Assembly: GCF_932294415.1 (NCBI RefSeq)
Contig: NC_065538.1
Location: forward strand, 50,034,343 to 50,098,342
DNA: 64,000 nucleotides
Source of the DNA: Quercus robur
Lineage: Eukaryota > Streptophyta > Magnoliopsida > Fagales > Fagaceae
Direction of reading: 5' to 3'
The notes under the pieces were generated by a model. It did no database searches, was not told the origin of the DNA, and saw nothing but the letters and a program-made list of their open reading frames with translations. Position 1 is the stretch's first letter. Every line of letters starts with the position of its first letter. The translations under genes were made by a program, and so were the position numbers. Positions 26,801 through 38,451 of this stretch are shown here, in pieces.

Positions 26801-27612
26801 CTTGATAAAATTACTTCTCTTACGTTGTGTAGCCACCCCATTAAATTTTTTTTGTATCTCTATCCCCCTCTACCAACCATAAGGCTCTTGACCGTTGAAA
26901 CCACATACGATTCTCTTTATCAAGCAAAACATTAAGCTCTCGTTTTAATTGAACCACCATATCATGAGAACCACCCTTTGCCGAACCTCCTAAGCCTTTT
27001 TAACAACATCACTACAACCTCGATCAGCCAACCACATCTCCTTAAAGTGAAAAGGTTTACATTTCCACCTAATAGACTCACCATTTGGATCAAAGAAGAG
27101 AAGTATTGGTCGATGATCAGAAGCAATACAGTGAAGATACCTAACAGTAGCTGCAGGAAATTTAGCCATCCAATCATAATTAGCAACACCCCTATCCAAT
27201 CTCTCCCAAACTACATGCCCATGTCTATTGCCTTGCCATGTAAAATCAAGACCAGTAAATCCAAGATCAACAAAACCACAAGTATCCAAGACATCCCTAA
27301 AAGCCTGCATCTGTTCATGAGGGCGCACTTGACCCCCACGCTTTTCTTTAGTAAAAATAATGTCATTAAAATCTCCCATGCATAACCAAGGTAAATGTGG
27401 CTTTGAATTCAGCATGCGAAGCATATTCCAAGCCTCATCCCTTGCATTTGTATCCAGCTCGCCATAAAAACCTGTAAATCTCCAAACATCATTAGTACCA
27501 CCATTAACCAAAGCATCAATATGAAATTTAGAAAAGCTATCAACCTAAACTGAGACCCCTTATCTCCACAGAAGCGCCAACCCGCCCCCTCTATCCTTAC
27601 TTCTCGATTGCT
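23853..27612 (-). mobile_element. L1-type LINE, 5'-truncated and degenerate
   Basis: On the minus strand the parts lie in ORF2 order. First is an apurinic-type endonuclease (about 27600-26990) with motifs CMGDFND, RLDRGVANYDW and SDHRPI. Then comes a reverse transcriptase (about 26840-25840) with QFRLISLCNVIYKILSKVI, ALKLNMSKAYDRVEW and GLRQGDPLSPFLF. A zinc-knuckle zf-RVT region (about 25585-24434) follows, then an RNase H part (about 24163-23903) with EVKGDSLRVIQAL and HVKRESNKLAH, and an A-rich tail at 23880-23853. There are at least five stops or frameshifts, the polymerase core reads FAND instead of FADD, and ORF1 is missing. It is dead. The RNase H domain fits the plant L1 lineages that carry one. 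Confidence 0.9.
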
Positions 27613-28093
27613 TTTAAATAACGCTTATAACCTTTCTAAAATATTTTTACAACATATTTAAACGAAAAATTATTACTAATTAATAAAAAAAAGTAATATT
27701 AATAATTAGTATAAAAAAATAATAATAACTAGAGTTTATTATAAAATTATTGTGAAAAAGTTAGTTATGTGCTTTATTTATTTATTATTTATTAATCAAA
27801 GTATTGAAATTTAGAGCCTAACTTGATTCAATTGACAAATTAATGGTTTTTATGGTTTTTTGAGCAAGTTAACAGGAACTAAAAACCATAAATATGTCTT
27901 CAGTTGACTTTTTTTCCCTTTTTTTTTGGTCGAGAAAGCAGTTAACTAATTAGGTACGCATTACTCCACTCGTCTCACATTAAGTGAAACATTTGACTTT
28001 TAATAAGACTTTTATTTGTTTTATTTTTTTGATATGCTTTTTATTTATTTATTTATTTATATTTAATTTAAAAGAGAAGATTATGATTATGAT

Positions 28094-28134
<41 letters not shown>
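27613..28134. other. AT-rich DNA ending in an (AT)n tract
   Basis: No gene was seen. There is a TTTATTTATTTA run and a long (AT)n microsatellite at about 28098-28134. Confidence 0.6.
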
Positions 28135-28137
<3 letters not shown>

Positions 28138-28754
28138 AGTGGGGTGAGTTTTGAGCAAATATCGGGCCTTATTATAATAAGATAAGTACTGGGTCCAATT
28201 TAAGTATCGACTCAAACGATGGAGATAAATTCAGTATTGACTAGCCCATTTTTATAATGAACACAAGACCTCTAATCATTGATTAGGCCTAACACCCTTC
28301 CAGGCCACACACCGAAGTCATGTCTAAGGCGTGTCTGAGCTACCAAGATAAATCTCAAAGAAGCTAAACTTTTCTAAGGTAGCTTTCTGAAAGTTCTTGA
28401 TGATTCCACAACCACCTCTGCATTAATGAAGGTCACTTGTCTGGCACTATCGTATTTAATGTAGAAGGACAAGCCTAAACACTACAAAAAAACGGGGCTA
28501 TCCCAGCGTTTTGAAAACCACTGGGATAGCCCTAGAAAGCGTTGAGATAGGGTCAAAATTCCTATACCGCCGTTTTTTTTTCCATGCGCTTCAAACCGCC
28601 GCAGTTTGAATGTCGGTATAGGGTTGCTGGACCTGTACCAGCGCTTTTCAAAAGCGCTGGGATAGGTCCCGGCTCTTTCCAGACCTTGTTCTGGCGTTTT
28701 TACTTGTGTCGAGACAGCCTTTACGAAAATGTGAATATAACATATACCAACGTT

Positions 28755-28960
28755 GGAATAGGTACTACCTATGCCAGCGCTTTCAAAAGCACTGGTATAG
28801 GTCTTGAATGGATAAAATTTAAAAGGCCTATACCAGCGCTTTTGAAAGTGCTGGCATAGGCAGTACCTATTCCAGCGCTCTCAAAAGCACTGGTATAGGT
28901 CTTGAATGGATAAAATTTAAAAGGCCTATACCAGCGCTTTTGAAAGCGTCGGGATAGGTC
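28755..28960. repeat. 113-bp repeat with internal palindromes in the CACTA left arm
   Basis: A block with GCACTGGTATAGGTCTTGAA and AAAATTTAAAAGGCCTATACC occurs twice in tandem. Each copy is bounded by inverted AGCGCTTTTGAAAG motifs. Confidence 0.75.
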
Positions 28961-30879
28961 TTTTTTTTTTTTTTTTTTTTTTTTAATTTTAATTTTTTTT
29001 AGCACTTGTAATGTACCTACAATACATATTTTCTAATACCTATTTTATAGCAACTGTAATGAACCACAGAAAATTTCACAAGGTAATCATTATGAAAAAT
29101 AAAGCCTGCACCTAAAGGTATATCTATTATCATGTGCTTAGATAGGTCATATGCATTAACCACTGGTGCCTAACTAAACCAAGAATCACAAAAAGTCCAA
29201 TCACACAACCAGCCACCAAGCTAGTTTTGCATTAAATAATTTATGAAGGCAAATTAGCCAATGAGCCTAGGTGTAGAGTTGTTCACCCACCAACCATCAC
29301 ATTCTACCATTGACAAAATTTCACCAACCCGACTGACAACAGCAGTTACCAACAATGTTGACATGGTGGTTGGTAGGATTTTTGCCAAAACCCCCAGGCA
29401 TTTTGTCTCACAATGAGTGAATCCTTTTGGGGGGTAAGGGAAAAAAGAAAGAAGATGAAAACAACACAAAAACAAACATAGACAAACAAATCTAACAATG
29501 ACATAGATGCCTATGTGCTGTTTATAACATCACAGAGACCTGAAGATAGATCCCCAGAGGGCATCAAGGTTGAATTAATAATAAACATAAATACATAATT
29601 AGCAATATAATTCTTCTCACTTCCTATTGCAGCTCACTTAACAATGCCTTAATCCCAACATGATGCCAGCTACATAATTCTTTTCACCATAGGTCACAAT
29701 AAGAATTCACTACTCAGTCTCATTAGATCAAAATATGGATGGTAAGCTACCTGTAAGAACTTGCACCAATGATCAACCAATGGCCACTGCTTTTCGGCAA
29801 ATAGTAATTGCCACATTCCAATAACTATATCCAATGTTACAGATTTCTGACCTTGAAATACTAAGAAAAATCAGCTACCTGCATATGTAACCAGAATTTG
29901 GGTGACAATGACATTGTATAAAAAAAACACATACATAATTGAATTTTTAGGTGTTAAATATAATTTTTAGTAAAGTATATAAAATGTAGCGCAGAGCTGT
30001 AGGAAAAATCTGTTTGTAATCATGCGTGCACATGTTGTGTTCATGCATACACACATGCATCCCCATGCTTTTGAATGAATAGCCTTTTAAGCTAAATGAA
30101 ATTTCACACCCATCAGGGATCATATCCACCTAGACAGCCATAACACTTCGCAAAAAATTCAGCAAGTGGCTCGTTGTCTCTTTGCTATGTTTCAATTGGC
30201 TCAGTAATGTGAGCACATCTCTCCATATTGTAAAATTTTTGGAAATTATCATCCATAGGGAACTGGAAAAATGCATTTAGCTTCGCCATCTTTGCCTATC
30301 AAAAATTCGCCTATCCATGTTTATTCCAACAAAAAAGGGTAAGGAAACATTGTATAAATGAAACTTAAAACATCTAAATCCCCCGTCACTATTCTAGGGA
30401 TAATAGTAATAAAAGCTTTAAGAGGCACCTATCCATCAAAGATTCAGTCATTTAGCGTAGTTGTCAAAAGCTCCGATTCCTGCTATATACATGCAGTAGT
30501 GACTTTGTGATGGTATTATGCACATACAAGGACGCTATATATCTCAGCACAACAGGACAATAATAAAATCCAAAAGAATAGGTCACTATATAATTTAAGA
30601 ACTAATGCAAAAAACCGTACATCCCTGGTTCAAGTTTTAGCACCTCAATCTAAGCTATCTTCCCAATAAAATTCAAATTCTATGAGCAGCCAGTGTCACA
30701 CCATGAAATGAACACATGTATCAAACATACTTTGACAACTTCAATCATTCTTTCTCAAACTGTTTTTCAGTTTCATGAATAAGTCAAAATTTATTGTTTT
30801 GGATATTCTATAATAATGTTACATCCACATCTTGTATGCCCTCAAGAAGAAATCAATTCCTACTATTTTGGTAATTTTT

Positions 30880-31245
30880 AGGTTTTGGGGGTATTTTGGT
30901 CATTTGATAATTAGCAAATCCCTATAGGTGATTTTTATAAGTTTTAGGGGTATTTTGGTCATTTTTAAGGTTTCAGGGATATTTTGGTCAATATTTTGGG
31001 TTTTGGGGGATATTTTAGTTATTTTTAGGTTTCGGGGGCATTTTGGTCAATTTTTTGGGTTTTGGGGTTATTTTAGTCATTTTTAGATTTCGAGGGTATT
31101 TTCGTCATTTTTGGGGATATTTTAGTAATTTTTAGGTTTTTGGGGTATTTTTGTAATTTTTAGGTTCGGGGGTGTTTTGGTCATTTTTTGGGTTTCAGAG
31201 GTATTTTGGTTATTTTATGGTTTTGGGGTATTTTGGTCATTTCTT
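30880..31245. repeat. Minisatellite of about 30-38-bp units
   Basis: About ten imperfect copies of a unit like ATTTTGGTCATTTTTAGG followed by a TTTCGGGGG-type segment. It lies just inside the right sub-terminal zone of the CACTA element. Confidence 0.8.
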
Positions 31246-31320
31246 AGGTGACCTATCCCAGCACTTTAGGTGACCTATCCCAGCGCTTTTAGAGCGCTGG
31301 AATAGCACTGGGATAGGCCT

Positions 31321-31710
31321 CTCTCCATAAGGGAACGAAGATACCTGTCCTAGCGCTTTTAAAACCGCTATGACAGGCCCCTCCATTCCCTTATGGAGAA
31401 AGAGCTATCTCAGCGCTTCCAAAAGCGCTGGGATAGGCCTCTTTTCATAAGGGAATGGAGAGACTTGTCCCAGCGCTTTTAAAAGTGCTGGGATAGGCCC
31501 CTCCATTCCCTTATGGAGAAAGAGCTATCCTAGCGCTTTTGGAAGCGCTGGGACAGGCCTCTTTTCATAAGGGGACGGAGAGACCTATCCCAGCGCTTTT
31601 AAAAACACTAGGACAGGCCCCTCTATTCTCTTATGGAGAAAGAGCTATCCCAGCGCTTTTGGAAGCGCTGGGATAGGGCTCTTTTCATAAGGGGACGGAG
31701 AGACCTATCC
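31321..31710. repeat. 120-bp palindromic tandem array
   Basis: Units start at 31321, 31441, 31561 and 31681 with a period of exactly 120 bp, about 3.3 copies. Each unit contains CATAAGGGAA and the inverse TTCCCTTATG, and inverted AGCGCTTTT pairs, so one unit can fold into a long hairpin. Confidence 0.9.
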
Positions 31711-32300
31711 CAGTGATAAAGGAAATCAGTAACCCTATCCTAGCACTTTTGGGCTTCCTATACCAGCATTTTTGAAAAATGCTGCTATAGGCCTCCTATG
31801 GCAGCGCTTTGTAAAGCGCTGGTATAGGCTTATCTATTACGGCGGTTTGTAAAAATGTCGGGAAAAAAATGCTGGGATAGAACAATTTTTTTGTAGTGAA
31901 ATAGTAAGAAAGGCCCAAGAAGTCTCCGTTCATGATGAAAAACCAAGAAAGAAGAGCCTGATAAGACTATAAATTATTTAGGTGGATGCTTGAACAATAA
32001 GGAAGATCCCAGAAGTCTTCGTTCATAATGAAAAACCAAAAAAGAAGAGCCTAATAAGACCAAAAGTTATCCAAGTGGACCAAGATAAAATACGAAGAAA
32101 AAGAAGAAGATGGCTCATATAAAAGAGAAGAAAGAAGGAAAAATAACACAAAATATAGGAAGAGAGAAATAGTAAGAAAAACACTTAAGAAAGATCCATG
32201 TAACATATTTCACTAGAATTGATAAATAGATCCTGATAATTTACATGTTCTTGTCCAAATTTCTCATTATGGATCAATATCAACCCATAACATAAATTAA

Positions 32301-32354
32301 TTGTACCACATGTTTTGCTTAGTATCTTAAACCACAGAATTAAGGAACATGTTC

Positions 32355-32392
<38 letters not shown>

Positions 32393-32529
32393 TAAACTTG
32401 AAAAGAAAAGTATATCACTTATATTTATTGAATTCAAAATCATATGGACAATAAATCTAAAATTGCTAAGCTAACATATCCTTTCCATAATTTGATCCTA
32501 GTCAAATAGTTTAAATTGGTATTTTTGTT
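32301..32529. repeat. (CT)n(AT)n microsatellite and AT-rich flank
   Basis: A compound (CT)n then (AT)n tract lies at about 32354-32392. No gene was seen. Confidence 0.8.
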
Positions 32530-32683
32530 TTTAAATTTTTTTATAGAGTTTCAATTTATAATGTCTGCTCTTAATAATTTTATTCTTTATCATTAATCCA
32601 AGACACCAATCGGTCTTAGGTGTAGACAAGGATTGAATCCTAAATCTCTTATTCAACCACCAGAGACTTTACATGTAGATTAA
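32530..32683 (-). mobile_element. SINE, tRNA-derived family A, degraded copy
   Basis: Same family as the copy at 63506. Shared blocks on the plus strand include TTTCAATTTATA, TCTGCTCTT, CTTTATCATTA and CTCTTATTCAACCA. The B-box-like GGATTCAATCC is kept, but the A-box end has decayed. Confidence 0.65.
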
Positions 32684-33808
32684 ATCTTTAGAATGAAGTT
32701 TTTGTGTACTATGAACTAAGTATTAAAAATGATGAAAGCAAGAAAAAATATAAAAAATGAGTATATGCAATTTAGCTTGGTATTATTTTGCAATATCAAC
32801 TAATTTTTTGTTCTAATTTACTAATTGATATGGAATTAAATAATTGCGGCATAAAATGGTACTTTGAATCAAAACTCATGTTTTTGTCAACACGTCTAAT
32901 ACAAAGTAAAATACTCCCTTCTCAAAAAAAAAAAAAAAAAAAAAAAAAAAAGGTTAAAACACTTGTCTCTTTTACAAAACTGTCATACTCACAATATTTT
33001 CACAACAAATCTAAGTAATAAGTGGTTATTGGTTCTAATTTGAACACACCACTAAAAAAACTTTTTTTACCCATTAATAACAGTCAATAATAACCTGTCA
33101 TTTAATATTTTTCCTCTCCACTCCTCCACTATCTATGATCTATCTATTAAAAAAGAGTTATGTTTATAACATTTTCACAAAAAATCTTAATACTTTTTAG
33201 TGGTAGGTTCAAATTAGCCTATTACATGAACCACAAAATACTCAATTTAGTTAAGTATTCATTATAATTTAAAGGAAAAAAAAATCATACCATATTCTGA
33301 AAAAATAATAGTATTGTATTCTTTCCACTCGCATCATTAAAATACACAGGAATGACCAAAACTAATAGGGTTGCTCTTTTACGAAGTTGTTTGGTTCAAA
33401 TGGGTTGTTTGGTTCAAATGGATTGTTTGGAATTCCTTGAAGCTGCCAACCAAAAACTCACTTCATAGATGTTATAGAGTTTGCTTTGCATAAACTAAAA
33501 ACTCTAGACTTTGACATCTTTTATGTTGCGTAGATATCATAGGATAAAGTATTTTTGGTGAATTCCTGGATCTCCTCAACTTTGACAAATTTGTCCTTCG
33601 GAGGCTGCGTGGATGCTAGAATACATCAATTTAATTTGTGCAAGTTTTCATTTAGTTTGTTTTGTTAGTGTGTCTTTGAAACCTAGCTCTTGCTATTGTT
33701 GCAAAAGAGAATTAAAGAGGATGTTATTTCTTGATTTGAAGAATGTACCTCTTTTCTTTTTCCAATTATATAATGTAGTACGTAATCTTTAATCAATAAA
33801 ATCTACTA

Positions 33809-33855
<47 letters not shown>

Positions 33856-34303
33856 AAAGGTTTGAGTTTAAGAAAATTCTTTTAATTTAGAGCAAAACTA
33901 TGTTCTGTAACTATTTTCCTAATTAAGGTCACTTAAGACTCAAGAGCTTAAAAATACCTAGTGAGGAAAGGGTATTACGAAATTTATTCTCAGCCCATGG
34001 TGTTTGCCAACGACATGTGTCTTTGTTTTTTGAATTTGATGACCTGTGTCAGTAATTCAGTATTAAACAATAACCCCATTAAAATTAAGGAGAGAAGTAT
34101 TAAACAATAATAACAATCGGCTAAACAAATTATGTTAATGTTAATTAAAGGTTTAAGAGGGTACAATATTATAAGGGACAATACAACAAGAATTTCTAAG
34201 TTTAAACCCTTAATACAGATCATAGATGTTGGTACGTATATCTATGTTGGTATATGATACAATACAATATAGCCGTTCTTTATAGGCTTTCTTTTATAAA
34301 CTC

Positions 34304-34363
<60 letters not shown>

Positions 34364-34704
34364 TACTTTCCAGCTCTTTCTTTCCTTGGCTCCTCTTTTT
34401 ATTATTTCTTTTGGGACCGACCATTGATGACTGTAGGGATTAACACTTTTTTTCCCCTTCTTTTAAACATCTGGGCGCTGCGTCTTTTGGCAACTCTACA
34501 AATATAGAAGATATATAGGTTTAACTAAGAGCATTTTTATTTTTATTTTTTTAATGTACTTGTTTCAACTTTTTTTACTTGAGAGAGAGGAGTTGGATAT
34601 TTTATTCCAATAAATTCTTTTGCTAATGAACAGTAACACCCTAGACAAAGAGAGGTAATGTTCATTAGCAAAACACTTTTTGAACTTTAGAAAGACGGTT
34701 GATT
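32684..34704. other. AT-rich intergenic DNA with microsatellites
   Basis: No gene was recognised. It contains a poly-A run (about 32925-32950), a short repeat of TTGTTTGGTTCAAATGG at 33388-33428, a (CT)n tract (about 33815-33851) and a long (AT)n tract (about 34304-34361). Confidence 0.6.
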
Positions 34705-34710
34705 TAGTGT

Positions 34711-34946
34711 GCGTTTGGTTTGCGCGTCCACGTTGGGTGTTTTCAGCTTTTTTTTTTTAGCCGCATAATTTGACTTTTCAACCACTTTTAAGCCACACAA
34801 GTGGGTTTCATGTACTGTTCACGGGACCCACAAACTTCACTTTTCAGTAATTTTTTCATTAAAAATGGGTCCCACAGTACTATTTACACATTTAAAAATT
34901 ATTTTGCTACAGTGTTTTCAGTTTTCAGCTGTATCCAAATGGATCC
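34711..34946. mobile_element. MITE with GCGTTTGG ends, hAT-like
   Basis: A 236-bp element that starts GCGTTTGGTTTG and ends GTATCCAAATGGATCC. TAGTGT lies on both sides at 34705-34710 and 34947-34952. Extended to 8 bp, the flanks differ by two transitions. The inside is rich in inverted GGGTCCCA/TGGGACCC-type segments. There is no coding capacity. Confidence 0.6.
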
Positions 34947-35156
34947 TAGTGTAGATAACTCAATATTGGTTTACTTTAGCAAAATACAACTTCATGAAGT
35001 TGTATTTTTAAGTTTTACTTCCTAAAATAGAGAGGATTTTGGTTTTAACTCATCTAGTGGAGATACTCAAGATATGTCTAAACTAATGCTAAATGGGAAG
35101 ATAACTCAATATTGGTTTACTTAATTTTATTTGGAATACTAGATAAGTTTGAGTTC

Positions 35157-36418
35157 TGATAACACCTTAAAATGTATACTTGTTATATATTTATGTGGAC
35201 GTTATCTCTTTTTTACTATGCTTAATTTGTATAATTAAGCCATGATTTGCATTAGTCCCTATTATTTATCTTTATATAATTTCTTGAATAAGATGTCATT
35301 CATTGTTTGTAATTTTCTACTTTCAGGAAATCATGTGAGAAAGATGAGTTTACAGGAATTTGTGAGAGAATGAAGGCCAAACTAGAATTAAAGTGGAGCT
35401 AAAGGACTGTGCTTAAATGTCTAAGGAGGTACAGTTGGAGTGCTTGGATCGTCTATCATGATTGGAAGCTTCAAATAAGGAAAGAAATCAAAGAGGCAGA
35501 ATCTGAAAAGGAAATATCTGATTTGAGTAATGATCAGTATTTTGGGCGTATCTCTCTCCTCAAAAATCCAATTGACACAAGGCCATATGGGTTGGAACCA
35601 TGACTTAAATATCTACAACTTTCCAGTTTTGAGTTTTTCAAAATTCTCAATTTTTGAAGGCCGAAATAAACTCACAATTTATTGCTGTAAACCTAGACGG
35701 AAATTAAAAATAGTAAAAGTTTTATTTTCTTTGGACACTTAGACATTAGGGTTTGGAAGGGAGGCTGTGTAGAATGAATTTGGCATATAAAACCTTGTAT
35801 TTTCCTTTCTCTAATGGCATCCTAAACTCTTTGCTAGGGCTAGGGGTTATGTTTCTTCTATACGGTATGAATATTCAATGTGATTCTTTCTAGGATTTTA
35901 TTAACAACATATTTGATTGTTCAATTAGATTTCTTTTGATGGATTAGTTCTTCCATGCTTTCAATAAGTTCAATCATGTTTTTCTTATTGTTTAGATGAA
36001 TTTCTAATAGTTTCAAATAGAAATCAGGTTTTAAAGTGAATGAGTTTTTTCTGAAAACTTTTCTAACCACATTATTAATCTAGGTTATCATGCGTTCTTG
36101 AATTGTCCCAGTTCAACTGAATCATAAGTATTTAATTGTAAAAGAACAATCAATTATAAAATATATAATTTCTTAGTTCACTAAGAATTTCATATCGATA
36201 TAGGGAAATACTCCGATGCCCTAGTATTTATATTATTGAATTAAATCTGTTTTTATTATTATTCTTATTAACAATCACATAGCAAAAGTACTTTTCTTCT
36301 TCACCCAAATTGTTGTTTAATTACATTGTCTTTAAATTTACCCCGTTCCTTGTGGTTCAACCTCGGTACACCGAGAATTATATTACTACGATCTCATACA
36401 CTTGGAAGTGAGTAAGCA
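35157..36418 (+). mobile_element. Solo LTR, probably Ty3-gypsy, 1.26 kb
   Basis: It starts TGATAACACC and ends GAGTAAGCA, and the perfect 5-bp duplication AGTTC lies at 35152-35156 and 36419-36423. The right end has the CCTTGTGGTTCAACCTCGGT and CGATCTCATACACTTGG pattern seen at the end of many plant Gypsy LTRs. No internal region or partner LTR is present, so it is a solo LTR left by recombination between LTRs. Confidence 0.85.
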
Positions 36419-36423
36419 AGTTC

Positions 36424-37608
36424 GTCATCAAGTTAGATTACTACTTCTTTTTATTTTTTTATGGGATGAAGTTAGATTAGTTATTCAAACTTGATTCGTT
36501 TTCTTGTAGAACAAACCTCGAACTACATCGGCACCTAAACATATAGATATAATTAGCCACAATTTTCTTTATTTTTTAACTTTTATTTTTGTAACTAAAA
36601 TTAGTAAATTAAATAGGAAAAAATTAAAACGGAAAAGGGAAAGAAATAATATTTTCCAATCCTAGAGTTTAAGCATTTTAAAGTTAAGAAAATATAAACA
36701 TTAATGAGATCAATCCAAAATATTTCTTTTTTTATGAAACTTATGAGAGAGATAGAGAGAGAGCCCAAACATTTCAAATGGTTTTGGCATAACCCATGCG
36801 AGTGGATGGAGTCATGTTTATTGCCTCTCAAGATAGAGTTTGAAAAAAAATGCATCATTGTGTTGATGATTTGATAGAAAGTACATCATCTATATCTATA
36901 TTATATCTAAAAGCTGAAGCGTAGTATTTATTGTTGCTACGCTCTAGTTAAGCCATGTCAGCTCCATGTTATCATTTATTTTATTTCTTTCATTTTTATT
37001 TTTTGTTTTATTGATTTACATTTATTGAGCATCTCCTTAGATTTAGGTATTACTCTATCTCCAACTCTACTGTGTGTCTCTTTATTAGCCTAAACTCTTC
37101 AAATGCCGCTATTAAATGGAATTTTGACAGTCACTGACAAATTGCAACCTCTTCACCTCTCATTTCTTTCTTTTATAAATTATTAGTTGTTCTCTCTCCA
37201 CAAATTGATCGGTATGGCCTTCAATGGGATAGTTTCTTGAGTGTTTTAACCGTTCTTTCTGTCATGACTCAAGTATGTCTGCCAAAACCCAATCAAATGA
37301 GTACAAGAGATAGAGAATGACTCTAGAGCTTGCAGATGAAACTGAAGCACATGAGAGACAAACATTAGTAGCCCAGGTCCAAAGGGTATGAACTCAAAAT
37401 GAATTTTATTATTTTTATTATTCTTATTATTTATTTATTTCCATCTCATTACTTGAAAAAAAATAATGTACTTCAATTTTGGGATTTCATGATGAATGAG
37501 TTTGAGTTTTAATGGCCTCAAAACTATTCAAATATGTTTTTTTTCTTTTTCAAAATTGATTTGAGTTTGGCATTTGATCATATTTGTTATAAATTGCTTT
37601 ATGGTTTA
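36424..37608. other. AT-rich intergenic DNA, no gene seen
   Basis: No coding region was recognised. Near 36895 the sequence TCTATATTATATCTAAAAGC is like the 5' tip of some plant Helitrons, but no matching 3' hairpin end was found. Confidence 0.5.
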
Positions 37609-38446
37609 TGTAAGGACCAGATTTGAGTTCCCAGCCCACTATGTGGATGGACTTAGGCCCAAAAAGCCCAAAAAAACCCCAAAACAATGAATTTGTAGAG
37701 TGTGGGTTGAAAAATTGGGTTTTAGTTAATCAAACGAACGTTGAGAAGGATTCAGATGATAAGAGAATGAAAAGAAAAAAGGGTTGTGTTGAAAATGTTG
37801 TCCTTGGCAAAGTCCGAGGAGGTCTATTCTTTTCTATTACTTACAAGTCCAATTACAAGTTTTATTCTCGAATGCTATATTGTTTCTCTCCTTTTCTTCC
37901 CGTCTCCTTTCAATTCCCTAATCTTGTTTCCCCCTTCTTCTTTTATACTCTCCCTTCTTTTCATCTCCACCTTCCACCTGTATGCTAGATGGTTAGGGTT
38001 GATACTTGTTTCATCAGGACTTCCCATAAGTCCTCATGTAGTAGCTGTAAGGTTGAAATACACTGTTCAGGTATTACTTTTACATTAATGCGGCCTGGGA
38101 GTTAGCTGTAGTGCATTTAATGCGGAGGTAGCAGCTTTCTCCCCAGATATTTTGAGGCTCTTCCTTATCTTGTATCTCTACAATGCTTGTCCACCCCAAC
38201 TGAATTTCCGGGGTTGTCATCCTTGCTGTCAAACCATCTTCCAGGACCTCGGCCAAGTTTGGTTGAGGAAGTTTTCTTCCTCGGCACCCTCTCCGGAGCT
38301 ATTATGACCAAAAACCCACCTTTTATTTATTAGCGCAATCTCCTCTGACAAAAACTTCTCCTCCTCGGGTAAATCCTTATTCTTGGCTTGGGCCACAGGC
38401 CCAATATATGAATAATGAATGAACTTCTGGGCCCAAGGGCCCTACA
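37609..38446 (+). mobile_element. Solo LTR, 0.84 kb
   Basis: It starts TGTAAGGACCAGATTTG and ends GGGCCCTACA. The 5-bp flanks are GTTTA (37604-37608) and GTTTC (38447-38451), a near-perfect target-site duplication. A TATA-like CTTTTATACTC lies inside. No internal coding region or second LTR was found. It is probably a Gypsy-type LTR. Confidence 0.75.
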
Positions 38447-38451
38447 GTTTC

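Larger units (their letters stand above)
28480..31898. mobile_element. Non-autonomous CACTA (En/Spm) DNA transposon, 3.4 kb
   Basis: The element starts CACTACAAAAAAA and ends with the inverse, TTTTTTTGTAGTG. It is flanked by the 3-bp duplication AAA at 28477-28479 and 31899-31901, as expected for CACTA elements. Both sub-terminal zones (28495-28965 and 31250-31880) are full of the motif CTATCCCAGCGCTTTT in both orientations, probably transposase-binding sites. The middle (about 29000-30870) is AT-rich, with no transposase frame recognised. It contains a minisatellite (30880-31245) and a 120-bp array (31321-31710). Confidence 0.88.
28135..32300 (+). mobile_element. Possible solo LTR interrupted by a CACTA element
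   Basis: The sequence on both sides of the CACTA insertion (28135-28479 and 31899 to about 32300) looks like one repeat of about 750 bp. It starts TGTAGTGGGG and near the right end has a TATA-like CATATAAAAGAG. The right part holds an 80-bp tandem repeat with AGAAGTCT-CGTTCAT. It could be a Gypsy-type solo LTR, but neither the right end nor a target-site duplication could be fixed. Confidence 0.35.

Noticed and set aside
28584-29005. Open frames on both strands in the CACTA left arm
   Set aside because: They are translations of the palindromic sub-terminal repeats, with no recognisable domain.
31321-31710. Regular repeat array that could suggest a CRISPR or satellite
   Set aside because: The unit is 120 bp, repeats without unique spacers, lies inside a CACTA element and the genome is eukaryotic.
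34304-34361. Long (AT)n tract as an origin or matrix-attachment site
   Set aside because: Several similar microsatellites occur across the window and nothing specific supports such a role.
36895-36960. Helitron 5' end
   Set aside because: The tip TCTATATTATATCTAAAAGC is suggestive, but no 3' hairpin with a CTRR end or helicase remnant was found.
37623-38088. Overlapping open frames of 100-121 codons
   Set aside because: They lie wholly inside a solo LTR and show no protein-like pattern.
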